Program-made: the position numbers and the translations under genes
In this document: positions 1 to 8,806 of the stretch, one piece after another
How positions within the stretch are numbered: position 1 is the stretch's first letter
Layout: the number at the start of each line of letters is the position of its first letter
Notes under the pieces: generated by a model
Databases searched by the model: none
What the model saw: only the letters and a program-made list of their open reading frames with translations
What the model was told of the DNA's origin: nothing
Origin: CAYQTL01 sp964420405
Lineage (GTDB): Bacteria > Acidobacteriota > Thermoanaerobaculia > Thermoanaerobaculales > Sulfomarinibacteraceae
Length of the DNA: 56,091 nucleotides
Direction: 5' to 3'
NCBI GenBank assembly: GCA_964420405.1
Contig: CAYQTL010000024.1
Coordinates: 1-56,091 of the forward strand

Positions 1-215
1 CGGGTGGTGGGGCGAGGGGGTGGGACCCCTCCCGACGCCCGCCTCTGCCATCACGCTCGAAGCTCCGAGCCCCCGCCCGATCGCGAAGCGGGCGGCCGGG
101 GCGGGGGGCGCGGATGCGGAACCGCCACGGTTCCGGCGCCGCGGCGTCCGCTCCGGGCAGCGCGGGCGGAGCCCGCGCGGGGCGGGGGGCGATTGGCGTT
201 CGCCCCCGCCGTCCG

Positions 216-291
216 TCGGGATCGGGATCGGGATCGGGATCGGGAACGGGATCGGGATCGGGATCGGGATCGGGATCGGGAACGGGATCGG
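216..291 (+). repeat. GGGATC hexamer array (G4-type), copy 1
   Basis: About twelve hexamer units, mostly GGGATC with two GGGAAC variants, run without interruption with the G-rich strand on plus. The unit fits the G3N3 pattern expected of an intramolecular G-quadruplex, and each full unit with its neighbour creates a GATC site. It lies downstream of the dehydrogenase operon, which ends at 375 on the minus strand. Apart from this array and the short duplication that follows it, the first 374 bases hold no gene I can support; the open frames here are low-complexity translations of the repeat. Confidence 0.9.
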
Positions 292-359
292 ACATCGCCG
301 ACGCTGTGAGATCGCAGGGGATCGGACGCCGCCGACGCGGTGAGATCGACCGGGATCGG
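292..359 (+). repeat. 34-bp tandem duplication
   Basis: Two adjacent 34-bp units (292-325 and 326-359) both read AC(A/G)(T/C)CGCCGACGC(T/G)GTGAGATCG and both end in GGATCGG. They directly continue the hexamer array and sit between it and the 3' end of the E3 gene. Confidence 0.75.
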
Positions 360-374
360 GGGGCGCGGACGGTG

Positions 375-1799
375 CTACGTGTTGAGCTGGTGCACGGCCT
401 TGCCGAGGGCGGCCTCGACGGCCTCCTGCAGCGCCTCGGACATGGTCGGATGGGCGTGGATCGTGAGCGCGACGTCCTCGAGGAACGCGCCCATCTCGAG
501 CGCCAGGGTCGCCTCGCCGATGAACTCGGACACGCCGCGGCCGACGGCGATCACGCCGAGCAGGCGCTGCGTCTCGGCGTCGGCCACGACCTTGACGAAG
601 CCGTCGGTGGCCCCGAGCGACATCGCCCGCCCCGACGCCCGGAAGGCGAACTGGCCGGTCAGCACCTCGTGGCCCTGATCCCGCGCCTCCTGCTCCGTCA
701 GCCCGGTCCACGCCACCTCGGGGTCGGTGTAGATCACCGCCGGGATGGCGACGTTGTCGAACGCCGCCGGCTCGCCGGCGATCACCTCGGCGGCGACCTT
801 GGCCTCCTGGTACGCCTTGTGGGCGAGCAGCGCGCCGCCGACGACGTCGCCGATGGCGTAGATGCCGGACACCGAGGTCCGCTGCCGGTCATCGACCGTG
901 ATGAACCCCTTGTCGTCGGTCTCGACGCCGATCTTCCCGAGGCCGAGGTCGCCGGTGTTGGGCGTGCGGCCGATGGAGACCATCACCACGTCGGCGTCGA
1001 TGCGCTTCTCCTCGCCGTCGGAGGTCGTCACCACCACCTGGCCCGGCTCGCCGGCCTCGAACCGCTCGGCGCGGTGCGACAGCAGCACCTTGACGCCGAG
1101 CTTCTTGAGCCTCCGCTGCAGCGCCTTGCCGACGTCGGCGTCGAGAGTGGGCACCAGCGACGGCAGGAACTCGACCACCGTCACCTCGGAGCCGAGCTTG
1201 GCGTAGACGCTGCCGAGCTCGAGGCCGATGTAGCCGCCGCCGATGACGACGAACCGCTCGGGGACGCGGTCCAGCGACAGCGCCTCCGAGGAGCCGATCA
1301 CGGTCGTGCCGTCGTGGTCGAAGCCGTCGAGCGCCATCGGCCGCGAGCCGGTGGCGATCACCGCCTGCTCGAACTCGATCTCGCCCTGGCCCTGGTCCTC
1401 GGTGTGGACGAGGAGCCTGCGGTCCGACTCGAACTCGGCACGGCCGGTCACGACCTCGACCCCGACCGCCTTGCACAGCTGGCCGATGCCGCCGGTCAGC
1501 CGTTTCACGATCCCGTCCTTCCACTCGACCATCTTCGGCAGGTCGATCGACAGGCCCTCGACGGTGATCCCCATGTCGGCGGCCTCGAGCGCCTCCCACG
1601 CCAGGTCGGAGGCGTGGATCATGGCCTTCGACGGGATGCAGCCGACGTTGAGACAGACGCCGCCGAGGCGGTCGCCCTTCTCCACCAGGATCACGTCCTT
1701 GCCGAGCTGGGCGAGCCGGATGGCGGCCACGTAGCCGCCGGGGCCGGCGCCGATCACGACCACCTCACATCCACGGGACACGGAGCCGACAACCATCAC
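375..1799 (-). CDS. lpdA: Dihydrolipoyl dehydrogenase (E3)
   Basis: This flavoprotein reoxidises dihydrolipoamide on the E2 subunit of the 2-oxoacid dehydrogenase complex, with NAD+ as acceptor. The 474-residue length is normal for the family. An FAD-binding GAGPGGY motif is at about residues 17-23, and the redox disulfide CLNVGC uses Cys49 and Cys54. A second, NAD-binding GGGYIGLELG motif lies in the middle, and the C-terminal HAHPTMSE segment carries the catalytic His-Glu pair. It is the last gene of the E1alpha-E1beta-E2-E3 train and overlaps the E2 stop by about 4 bp, so it is translationally coupled. The start is GTG at 1799, immediately followed by an ATG at 1796 that could equally be used. 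Confidence 0.97.
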   Translation of the reverse strand: MMVVGSVSRGCEVVVIGAGPGGYVAAIRLAQLGKDVILVEKGDRLGGVCLNVGCIPSKAMIHASDLAWEALEAADMGITVEGLSIDLPKMVEWKDGIVKRLTGGIGQLCKAVGVEVVTGRAEFESDRRLLVHTEDQGQGEIEFEQAVIATGSRPMALDGFDHDGTTVIGSSEALSLDRVPERFVVIGGGYIGLELGSVYAKLGSEVTVVEFLPSLVPTLDADVGKALQRRLKKLGVKVLLSHRAERFEAGEPGQVVVTTSDGEEKRIDADVVMVSIGRTPNTGDLGLGKIGVETDDKGFITVDDRQRTSVSGIYAIGDVVGGALLAHKAYQEAKVAAEVIAGEPAAFDNVAIPAVIYTDPEVAWTGLTEQEARDQGHEVLTGQFAFRASGRAMSLGATDGFVKVVADAETQRLLGVIAVGRGVSEFIGEATLALEMGAFLEDVALTIHAHPTMSEALQEAVEAALGKAVHQLNT

Positions 1800-3061
1800 A
1801 ACCTCGCCATCAGGAGACTCGGGCTCGACACCAGCCGGACGAGGTCCGACATGAACCGGGCCGCGTCGGCGCCGTCGATCCAGCGGTGGTCGAACGACAC
1901 CGAAAGGTACATCATCGTGCGGACCACGATCTCGCCGTCGCGCACCACCGGCCGGTCCTGGATCGTGTGCAGGCCGACGATGGCGAGCTCCGGCTGGTTG
2001 ATGATCGGGGTCGCGAACAGGCCGCCGAGGGGGCCGATGTTGGTGATGGTGCAGGTGCCACCCTTGAGCTCGTCGAGCGACAGCCGCCGCTCGCGGGCCC
2101 GCGCGGCGAGGTCGGCGATCTCCGACGAGATCGTGACCATGTCCTTGCGGTCAGCGTCGCGCACCACCGGCACGATCAGGCCCTGGTCGGTGTCCACCGC
2201 GATGCCGATGTTGTAGTACCGCTTGAGCAGGATCTCGCCGGCCTCCTCGTCGACCGACGCGTTGAACATCGGGTGGTCCTTGAGCGTCGCCACCAGCGCC
2301 TTGACGAAGAACGGCAGGATCGTGAACCGGCCGCCGCTCTCCTCGACCCGCCGCTTGACGTCGCGGTAGGCGGCGTACAGCTCGGTGACGTCGGCCTCGT
2401 CGACGTGCGTGACGTGGGCCGAGTGGTGCATGGAGGTCCGCATCGCGCCGGCGATGACCTTGCGCAGGTGGCTGATCGGCACCCGCTCGACGCCGCCAGC
2501 GGCGACCGGACGCGGCGGCGGCGCGGCCGCCGGAGCGGACGCAGCGGGCGCCGGGGCGGCATGGGCCGCGGGCTCGGCCGGGCCGCCTTCGGCTGCGCGG
2601 CGCACGTCCTCGTCGGTGATCCTGCCACCGGAGCCGCTGCCGCGGACGGCGGCCAGGTCCACCCCGAGCTCCCGCGCCAGCCGGCGGGTGCGCGGCGTCG
2701 CCGGCGGCCGCCGGCCCCCGGGCGCGGGCGGCTCGGCCGGTCCGCCGGCCTGTGACGGCGCGACGGGTGCGGCCCGCGGCTGCTCGGGCGCCTCAGCGGG
2801 CGCCTCCCCGGCCACCGCCTCGCCGGCGGCGCCGATGGTCACCAGCGGGTCGCCGACGTGGATCTCGGCGTCGGCGGGGACGTGCAGCTTCAGCACGGTG
2901 CCCGCCTTCGGCGCCGGCAGCTCGACCACCGCCTTGTCGGTCTCGACCTTCAACAGGGCCTGGTCCTCGGCGACCTCGTCGCCCTCGGCCACCAGCCACT
3001 CCACGACGCGCCCCTCGTGGATCCCCTCGCCCACGTCGGGAAAGTTGAACACGAACGCCAT
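1796..3061 (-). CDS. pdhC: 2-oxoacid dehydrogenase E2, dihydrolipoamide acyltransferase
   Basis: E2 is the core of the complex and transfers the acyl group from lipoate to CoA. One N-terminal lipoyl domain is present with the lipoylation motif ETDKA at Lys43. It is followed by an Ala/Pro-rich linker and a peripheral-subunit-binding domain (TPRTRRLARELGV, near residue 130). A second Ala/Pro linker leads to the catalytic domain, which ends in the acyltransferase motif DHRWIDG. The start at 3061 is chosen because a GAGGAGG Shine-Dalgarno sequence lies just upstream and the lipoyl domain begins immediately; a longer frame to 3145 has no domain content. The neighbours are E1beta 46 bp upstream and E3 overlapping downstream. 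Sequence alone does not separate the pyruvate from the branched-chain form. Confidence 0.95.
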   Translation of the reverse strand: MAFVFNFPDVGEGIHEGRVVEWLVAEGDEVAEDQALLKVETDKAVVELPAPKAGTVLKLHVPADAEIHVGDPLVTIGAAGEAVAGEAPAEAPEQPRAAPVAPSQAGGPAEPPAPGGRRPPATPRTRRLARELGVDLAAVRGSGSGGRITDEDVRRAAEGGPAEPAAHAAPAPAASAPAAAPPPRPVAAGGVERVPISHLRKVIAGAMRTSMHHSAHVTHVDEADVTELYAAYRDVKRRVEESGGRFTILPFFVKALVATLKDHPMFNASVDEEAGEILLKRYYNIGIAVDTDQGLIVPVVRDADRKDMVTISSEIADLAARARERRLSLDELKGGTCTITNIGPLGGLFATPIINQPELAIVGLHTIQDRPVVRDGEIVVRTMMYLSVSFDHRWIDGADAARFMSDLVRLVSSPSLLMARL

Positions 3062-3107
3062 CTCTCGCTCCTCCTCGTCGAACCGGCCCGCCGTCGTCCG
3101 GCGGGCC

Positions 3108-4154
3108 TCAGAACTCGAGCGTCGTGTGCACCGCCCGGACCACACGGTCGCGGTGCGGCAGGTACAGCTGCTCGTTGCGCGCCAGCGGGAACACCACGTC
3201 GAAGCCGGCCACCCGCTGGACCGGGGCGAGCAGATCGAGCAGGGCGTGCTCCATGATCAGGGCCGAGATCTCGCCGCCGAAACCGTTGGTGCGGGGGGCC
3301 TCGTGGACCACCACCGCGCGGCCGGTCTTGCGGACGCTGTCCAGCAGGGTGTCCCGGTCGAGCGGGTTGAGGGTCCTCAGGTCCACCACCTCGGCCGAGA
3401 CGTCCTGCCGCTCGAGGGCGTCGGCCGCGTCGAGGCAGACGCGCACCATCGCGCCCCACGAGATCAGCGTGACGTCGTCGCCCTGCCGCGGCACCGCCGC
3501 CTTTCCGAGGGGAACGGTGTAGCTGCCGTCAGGCACCTGGTCGCGGAACGCGCGGTAGATCCGCTTCGGCTCCATGAACAGCACCGGGTCGGGATCGCGG
3601 ATCGCCGACACCAGCAGGCCCTTGGCGTCATAGGGATTGGACGGCACCACGACCTTGATGCCGGGGGTGTTGAGAAACAGGCTCTCGTAGCTCTCCGAGT
3701 GGTGCTCGGGGGGATGGATCCCGCCGCCATAGGGCATCCGCACCACCATCGGCACGTGCAGGTTGCCGCGGGTACGGTTGCGCAGCCGGGCGGCGTGGGA
3801 GAACAGCTGGTTGAGGGCCGGGTAGACGAAGCCCATGAACTGGATCTCGGCCACCGGCCTGAACCCGGTCGCCGCCAGCCCGATGGACGTGCCGATGATC
3901 GCCGCCTCGGCCAGTGGCGTGTCGATCACCCGATCGGCGCCGAACTCCTCGATCAGGCCGTCGGTGGCGCGGAACACGCCGCCGTCGACGCCCACGTCCT
4001 CGCCGAGCACGAGCACCGTCTGGTCGGCCCGCATCTCGTCCCGCATGGCGTCGCGGACCGCCTGGGCGATGGTCAGCTTCTGGGTGGTCGGAGAGGGCAC
4101 CGCGTGCAGGTCGGCGCCGCCGCGCCGCTGGTTGGTCGCCGCTTCGGTCGTCAC
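3108..4154 (-). CDS. pdhB: 2-oxoacid dehydrogenase E1 component, beta subunit
   Basis: This is the beta half of the thiamine-diphosphate-dependent decarboxylase E1. The 348-residue protein has the transketolase pyrimidine-binding domain first (LTIAQAVRDAMRDEM... then LGEDVGVDGGVFRAT) and a transketolase C-terminal domain with the conserved PSNPYDAKGLL and EPKRIYR segments. The order is typical of the E1beta of PDH and BCDH complexes. It starts with GTG at 4154, whose GTGA overlaps the stop of E1alpha, so the two subunits are made in a coupled way. The first 25 residues are a poorly conserved, probably flexible leader. Confidence 0.95.
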   Translation of the reverse strand: MTTEAATNQRRGGADLHAVPSPTTQKLTIAQAVRDAMRDEMRADQTVLVLGEDVGVDGGVFRATDGLIEEFGADRVIDTPLAEAAIIGTSIGLAATGFRPVAEIQFMGFVYPALNQLFSHAARLRNRTRGNLHVPMVVRMPYGGGIHPPEHHSESYESLFLNTPGIKVVVPSNPYDAKGLLVSAIRDPDPVLFMEPKRIYRAFRDQVPDGSYTVPLGKAAVPRQGDDVTLISWGAMVRVCLDAADALERQDVSAEVVDLRTLNPLDRDTLLDSVRKTGRAVVVHEAPRTNGFGGEISALIMEHALLDLLAPVQRVAGFDVVFPLARNEQLYLPHRDRVVRAVHTTLEF

Positions 4155-5224
4155 GATGCCACCTCCTCTCGAAGCGCCTCCATCTGCTCGCGCAGGCTCG
4201 GCGGAAGCTCGGCGTACATGCTGGTGAAGATGTCAGCCGGGTCCTGCGGCGTCATGGCCTCGAGCGCCGCGACCTGCTCGTCGACCCACGTCTGGGCCTG
4301 CTCGAGCAGCGCCTGCTCCTGCTCGTCGTCCCACGCGCCGGTGGACTCCAGGTAGCGGCGCAGCCGCACCACCGGGTCCCGCGCCTGCCACTCCTCGAGC
4401 TCCTCGGCCGGACGGTAGCGGGTCGCGTCGTCTGCGGTGGTGTGGTCGCCGATCCGGTAGGTGACGGCCTCGATCAGGGTGGGCCCCTCACCGGCGCGGG
4501 CGCGCCCGATCGCCTCCGACGTCGCCACCAGCACCGCGAAGACGTCGTTGCCGTCGACCTGGATGCCCGGCATGCCGTAGGCGTGGGCCTTCTGGGCGAG
4601 GGTCTCCGAGCGGGTCTGCTGGTGCAGCGGCACCGAGATCGCCCACTGGTTGTTCTGGATCACGAACACGGTCTTCGCGCCGAACACGGCAGCGCAGTTC
4701 ATCGCCTCGTGGAAGTCGCCCTCCGATGTCGAGCCGTCGCCTCCGAAGGTGACTGCGGCCGCCTCCTCGCCGCGCAGCTTCAGCGACAGGCCGACACCGG
4801 TGCCGTGCTGCCACTGGCTGCCCACCGGCACCGCCACCGGGAACACGCGCACCCCCTCGGGGAACGCCGAGCCGCGCTCGTCCCCGGCCCAGTAGGCGTA
4901 CATCAGGTGGCCGGGAACGCCGCGCAGCAGCATCGCCCCGTGCTCGCGGAACGCCGGCAGCAGCCAGTCGGCCTCGCCCATGGCGTAGGCGACGCCGGTC
5001 TGCACCGCCTCCTGGCCGCGGATCGGGGGCCACGTCCCCATCCGTCCCTGGCGCTGCAGCTTCAACGCCTTGTCGTCGTAGGCCCGCATCAGCACCATGT
5101 CGCGGTACATGTCGCGGATCCGGTTGGGATCGAGCTGCGGCATCAGCTCGGCGTCGACCGACCCGTCGACGGCGAGGATCTCCAGGCGCTCGGTCACAGC
5201 TTCGTACACCCGCGTTCGAGGCAT
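4151..5224 (-). CDS. pdhA: 2-oxoacid dehydrogenase E1 component, alpha subunit
   Basis: E1alpha binds thiamine diphosphate and decarboxylates the 2-oxoacid. The cofactor motif runs from GGDGSTSEGDFHEA to NNQWAIS, the classical GDG-(X)n-NN pattern. Upstream are the conserved MYRDMVLMRAYDDKA and RGQEAVQTG segments, and GDHTTADDATRYR matches the phosphorylation-loop region of mitochondrial E1alpha. The 357-residue length is typical. I start at ATG 5224 (MPRTRVYEAV); the open frame continues upstream, but only as low-complexity Arg/Gly/Ala sequence. The region 5225-5334 in front holds an inverted repeat listed separately, so this four-gene block may have its own promoter there. Confidence 0.95.
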   Translation of the reverse strand: MPRTRVYEAVTERLEILAVDGSVDAELMPQLDPNRIRDMYRDMVLMRAYDDKALKLQRQGRMGTWPPIRGQEAVQTGVAYAMGEADWLLPAFREHGAMLLRGVPGHLMYAYWAGDERGSAFPEGVRVFPVAVPVGSQWQHGTGVGLSLKLRGEEAAAVTFGGDGSTSEGDFHEAMNCAAVFGAKTVFVIQNNQWAISVPLHQQTRSETLAQKAHAYGMPGIQVDGNDVFAVLVATSEAIGRARAGEGPTLIEAVTYRIGDHTTADDATRYRPAEELEEWQARDPVVRLRRYLESTGAWDDEQEQALLEQAQTWVDEQVAALEAMTPQDPADIFTSMYAELPPSLREQMEALREEVAS

Positions 5225-5258
5225 CCGCACCCCCCAGATTCGTGGTCGCCTATGAGGA

Positions 5259-5307
5259 ACCGGCACCGGCGGAGCGAAATTTCGAGGCCCGCCTGAGGTG
5301 TGCCGGT
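5259..5307. promoter_or_regulatory. Inverted repeat between ligase gene and E1alpha
   Basis: ACCGGCAC (5259-5266) pairs with GTGCCGGT (5300-5307), and GGCGG/CCGCC segments can extend the stem inward around an AT-rich loop. It is positioned as either a terminator of the upstream glycosyltransferase/ligase genes or a leader structure of the dehydrogenase genes. No T-tract follows, so the role is inferred only. Confidence 0.4.
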
Positions 5308-5334
5308 CCCGCCGATTCGTGTTGTTCTTCGCCC

Positions 5335-6105
5335 TCAGCCACTCGAATCGGTCACAAAAACAGGCGCCCAGCGGGCCTCGCCGTAGATCGCGAGGGCGCC
5401 GTCGCTCGGCGCCGGCCGGGGCTCGAAGGCGGGCTCGAGACCGAGTGCCGCGGCGATCTCCGCAGCCACCGTCCGGCCCACCGCAGCCGGATTCCCGCCG
5501 TCGACGGCCGCACCCAGGGCGGCGGCGACGCGCGCCCGGTCGACTCCGAGCAGCTCCTCGTACAGCCCGGCGTCGAGCCCGAGCAGGACCGCCGCGTGGA
5601 TCAGCACGCCACCCCGGCGGCGGGTCTGCGCGCACCCGACGACCTTGCGGCCGTCGCGCAGCAGCGTGTCGGAGAGCTGGTCCTCGAAGCACACCGGCGA
5701 GCGCACCTTCGACGCCCGCCGGGGTCTCTCCGGCCGGACCACCGCTGCCCCCAGGGAACGCAGGGCACGCTCCAGCGGAGCGAGGAACCGCCCGTACAGC
5801 CCGACCACGTCCCGCGCCCACTCGTGGCCCGCCGGCAGCGCCAGCGACACGCCGAGGTCGTCGCGGTGGATCACGCCGGTGCCTCCGGACAGCCGCCGCA
5901 GCACGGGGATCCCGGCCGCACGCGCCCGCGCCAGGTCCACGTCGGCCGGATCCTGGCCGTAGCCAAGAACCAGCGTCGTACCGGGCCACGACGACACCAG
6001 CAGCCGGATCGCGCCTTCCGCCGCCGCCGCCAGCATGTCGGCCTCGAAGGCCAGGTCGGCGACCGGTGGCCCGACCGACTCGAGCACGCCGAGCACACCC
6101 TTCAT
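5335..6105 (-). CDS. Lipoate-protein ligase A-like protein (BPL/LplA family)
   Basis: This is a member of the biotin/lipoate ligase fold, probably attaching lipoate or octanoate to the E2 lipoyl domain encoded downstream. The family marks are RRLSGGTGVIHRDDLG (about residues 73-88, the lipoyl-AMP binding loop) and DGRKVVGCAQTRRRGGVLIHAAVLL (around residue 160), which carries the catalytic Lys. The 256-residue length fits the single-domain form without the accessory C-terminal domain. The ATG at 6105 overlaps the stop of the upstream glycosyltransferase by 4 bp, so it is co-translated with it. Octanoyltransferase LipM-type activity is an alternative to true LplA activity. A longer reading frame upstream is a shadow of the glycosyltransferase. 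Confidence 0.85.
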   Translation of the reverse strand: MKGVLGVLESVGPPVADLAFEADMLAAAAEGAIRLLVSSWPGTTLVLGYGQDPADVDLARARAAGIPVLRRLSGGTGVIHRDDLGVSLALPAGHEWARDVVGLYGRFLAPLERALRSLGAAVVRPERPRRASKVRSPVCFEDQLSDTLLRDGRKVVGCAQTRRRGGVLIHAAVLLGLDAGLYEELLGVDRARVAAALGAAVDGGNPAAVGRTVAAEIAAALGLEPAFEPRPAPSDGALAIYGEARWAPVFVTDSSG

Positions 6106-7361
6106 CGCGACGGGATCCGGGAGGCGTCGAGCACCTCCTCGAGCGCGACGTGCTCCACCGGCCAGCCGGCGGGCAGCAGGGAGCGGAACTCGTCGGACCC
6201 GAAGAAGGCGCCGTCCCCGGCGTAGGTCGGCACCACCAGCCGCGGAAACCGGGCGACGATCTCCCGGTCCGGCCGGCGCCGCCGGCGCTCCAGGCTCGCG
6301 CGCCTCCTCCCGGTCTCGCCGAGGGTGGCGACGAAGCCGTTCGCCGCCCGCAGCTGCATCAGGAGGTGGCCCTCCCCGATCGTCGGCAGGCCCGCCCGCG
6401 GTCCGGCGACGAGCCGCGTGAGGGCGTGGCGCAGGGTCCCGACGACGCCGCGCTCGGCCAACCGGCGCCGCCAGCGCTCGGCCCACGGCAGGCCGCCGCC
6501 GGCGAGGAACGGATCCTCGAGCCACGGCCCCAGGTCCCGGTCGAGGGCGCCGAACGCCACCATCCGGTGGAGAAAGGTGAGCAGCACGACGGCGCCGAAC
6601 GCCTCTCGCAGCTCGCCGTCGGCGCAGGCGAAGAACGCCCGCAGCGCGTTGCGCTCGAACAGCACGCCGCGGCGGAAGTCGCCGAGAGCGGCCGAGGTCG
6701 CGCTGCCGCGGTGGCGCGCGACGGCGTCGGGCGCGGCGACCACCTCGCGGTCCATCGCCCACAGCCGCCAGCCGAGCTCGACGTCCTCGAAGTACGCGAA
6801 GAGCGACGCGTCGAAGCCGTCGGCCTCGAGCCAGTCGCGCCGCCGGATCGCCATGTTGCCCCCGCAGGCGAACGGCAGCGGCTCGCCGCGAAGCGGCGGC
6901 TCGACCTCGGTCACCGGTCTGCCCTGCCCGAGCTGGAAGGCATGGACGTCGAACGTGACGGCGCCGCGGACGAAGTCGTGGCGGGTGCCGTCCCAGCTCG
7001 TCAGTCGGCCGGCGCTGGCGGCGGCCTGGGGATGCTCCGCCAGGACCGCGAGGTGGGCCTCAATGAAGTCGGGCCCCGCCGCGGCGTCGTCGTTGAGCAG
7101 CACCAGCACCTCGCCGGAGCAGGCCTCGGCACCGAGGCGGACGCCACCGGCGAAGCCCGTGTTGTGCTCCGAACGCACCACCTGCGCCCACGGGAACCGC
7201 CGCCGGGCCTCGGCTGCGACGCCGTCGTCCGAGCCGTTGTCGACCAGCACGACCTCCACGTCGGCGCGCCCGGCATAGGGCTGCAGCGACGCCAGACCGT
7301 CCTCGAGCCGCTCGGCCGGCCCGTGGACGACGACCACCACCGACGCCGTCGGGGCTCTCAC
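6102..7361 (-). CDS. Glycosyltransferase family 2
   Basis: This 419-residue protein has a GT-A fold typical of rhamnosyltransferase-like enzymes. The N-terminus reads VVVVVHGPAERLEDGLASL, then VLVDNGSDDG; the metal-binding region is LVLLNDDAAAGPDF, with a DD in place of the usual DXD. NMAIRRRDWLEADGFDASLFAYFEDVELGWRL in the middle contains the ED motif of the catalytic domain. A basic C-terminal extension of about 150 residues has no clear transmembrane stretch. It overlaps the genes on both sides by 4 bp (7358-7361 upstream and 6102-6105 downstream). The acceptor sugar cannot be inferred. Confidence 0.9.
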   Translation of the reverse strand: MRAPTASVVVVVHGPAERLEDGLASLQPYAGRADVEVVLVDNGSDDGVAAEARRRFPWAQVVRSEHNTGFAGGVRLGAEACSGEVLVLLNDDAAAGPDFIEAHLAVLAEHPQAAASAGRLTSWDGTRHDFVRGAVTFDVHAFQLGQGRPVTEVEPPLRGEPLPFACGGNMAIRRRDWLEADGFDASLFAYFEDVELGWRLWAMDREVVAAPDAVARHRGSATSAALGDFRRGVLFERNALRAFFACADGELREAFGAVVLLTFLHRMVAFGALDRDLGPWLEDPFLAGGGLPWAERWRRRLAERGVVGTLRHALTRLVAGPRAGLPTIGEGHLLMQLRAANGFVATLGETGRRRASLERRRRRPDREIVARFPRLVVPTYAGDGAFFGSDEFRSLLPAGWPVEHVALEEVLDASRIPSR

Positions 7362-8638
7362 CGGCCGATCCCCATCCGACGGAGGCGCCGGGCGACCCGG
7401 CGCCAGAACGGCTCGACGGCCTGCGGCGGCTCCGGCGCCACCACCGCGAACCGGTCCCGGTGGGGATCACGCCGGGGCGAGGCCGCGAACCGCAGCAGCG
7501 GCGCCGACACCTGCTCCCACGTCCGCTCCGCCGCCCACCGGCGGCCCGCCGCGGCGGCGTCCCTCCGGGCTCCATCATCCTCCAGCAGGGCGATGACCGC
7601 CGCCGACAGCGCGTCGGCGTCCCCCGGCGGGACGACCCTGCCGGCGCCCGTCTCCCGCACCACCCGGGCCATCGTGCCGCCGGCGGTGACCACCACCGGC
7701 AGGCCGAGCCACAGCAGGTCCACCACCCTCGTGCGGAGGCTGAGGTCCGTTTCCAGGCCCGGTCGGTGGGTGACGACCGCCACGTCGGCGACCCCCGGCA
7801 GGTCGAAGCGGCGGTCAAACGGGCGCCACGGCTCGAAGCGGACGGCACCGCCGAGCCAGCCGCGCTCCTGCGCCATCAGCCGCGCCCGCGACGCCGCCGA
7901 CAGCGGCGTCAGGTCGGGGTGGGGATGCTCGGCGAAGAGCAGCACCGTCCGCGGGTCCCGCTCGAGCAGCCGCGGCATGGCGTCGAGGACGACCACCGGG
8001 TCGTACCAGTCGTAGATGCCGCCGTAGTACATCACCGGCGCGTCGTCGACGACGCCCCCGAGGACGTCCACACGATCGGGACGGGCCGGCGGCGCCTCTC
8101 CCGGCGTGCCGAAGGGGACCTCCGCAACGAGGTCCTCCAGGCGCGGGTCGTCGTCGAGGATCGGCGGGTTGACGCGGCCGAGGGCCGACAGCCATCCCAG
8201 GTAGTACAGCCGCTGCTCGGACGACGAGCACAGGAACAGGTCGCCGCGGGCCATCTGCAGCCGCCAGGTCGCGTGGTCGGTGTTGTACGGGGCGTAGCCG
8301 AGCTCGCGGTGGTAGTGGAGGTTCTCGATGAAGAACGGGTCGTAGAGGTCGACCACCACGGGCTGGTCGTCGCGCTGGCACAGGTAGTGGTTGCCGAGAT
8401 GGCCGTGCAGCAGCACCCAGTCGTGACCGTCGGCCTGGGCGCCGAGCCGGTCGGGCGCCGCGTGCAGGTACTCCACGCCGGCGGGGGGCGCCGGTGCATC
8501 GGCCGGGTCGTTCGGGATCGCCAGCGTCACGAGGTGTCCCGCCGCCGCCAGCACCCGGGCGAGGGTCACGAACCGCGTGCCGACCCCCGCCGTCAGCGTC
8601 GCCACCGGCTCCGGGCAGATCAGGAACGCCCGGGTCAC
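7358..8638 (-). CDS. Glycosyltransferase, GT4/GT1-like
   Basis: This is a 426-residue GT-B-type glycosyltransferase. The N-terminal Rossmann half shows GVGTRFVTLARVLAAAGHLVTLA, as in GT4 enzymes. The C-terminal half has TRVVDLLWLGLPVVVTAGG followed by GAGRVVPPGDADALSAAVIALL, the nucleotide-sugar-binding E/G-rich region. The start is GTG at 8638, with a GGGGAGG Shine-Dalgarno 7 nt upstream; the open frame runs on to 9907 only because it lies antisense to the kinase gene. It is the first gene of the minus-strand train and is divergent from the kinase gene across a 168-bp spacer that holds a GGGATC/GATCCC array. Confidence 0.88.
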   Translation of the reverse strand: MTRAFLICPEPVATLTAGVGTRFVTLARVLAAAGHLVTLAIPNDPADAPAPPAGVEYLHAAPDRLGAQADGHDWVLLHGHLGNHYLCQRDDQPVVVDLYDPFFIENLHYHRELGYAPYNTDHATWRLQMARGDLFLCSSSEQRLYYLGWLSALGRVNPPILDDDPRLEDLVAEVPFGTPGEAPPARPDRVDVLGGVVDDAPVMYYGGIYDWYDPVVVLDAMPRLLERDPRTVLLFAEHPHPDLTPLSAASRARLMAQERGWLGGAVRFEPWRPFDRRFDLPGVADVAVVTHRPGLETDLSLRTRVVDLLWLGLPVVVTAGGTMARVVRETGAGRVVPPGDADALSAAVIALLEDDGARRDAAAAGRRWAAERTWEQVSAPLLRFAASPRRDPHRDRFAVVAPEPPQAVEPFWRRVARRLRRMGIGR

Positions 8639-8700
8639 GCGAACCTCCCCTCGCCCCACGCCACCACCATTCCGCCGGATGGTACCAGTCTCCGCCCGCC

Positions 8701-8763
8701 CCGTTCCCGATCCCGATCCCGTTCCCGATCCCGACGCCGAGGCACCGGGATCGGGACCGGGAC
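8701..8763. repeat. GATCCC/GGGATC hexamer array, copy 2
   Basis: C-rich hexamers (CCCGATCCCGAT type, with CCGTTC variants) run on plus and are then followed by GGGATCGGGACC in the opposite sense. The array can therefore fold back on itself as a long hairpin. It lies in the divergent spacer between the GT4-like gene and the kinase gene. Confidence 0.85.
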
Positions 8764-8806
8764 CTCGGGACGTCGCGCCGGCCGCGCCTTGTGTACGATG
8801 CACCCG

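Noticed and set aside
216..291. CRISPR array
   Set aside because: The hexamer and hairpin arrays have no unique spacers of constant length and no cas genes are nearby.
114..2216. A 700-codon open frame on plus
   Set aside because: It is antisense to the E3 and E2 genes and its translation is Arg/His/Asp/Gly-rich without any domain; its beginning is a translation of the GGGATC array.
7460..8806. Extending the Ser/Thr kinase upstream by about 450 codons
   Set aside because: The extension lies antisense to the glycosyltransferase gene and crosses the hexamer array; the kinase fold starts at residue 12 from ATG 8807.
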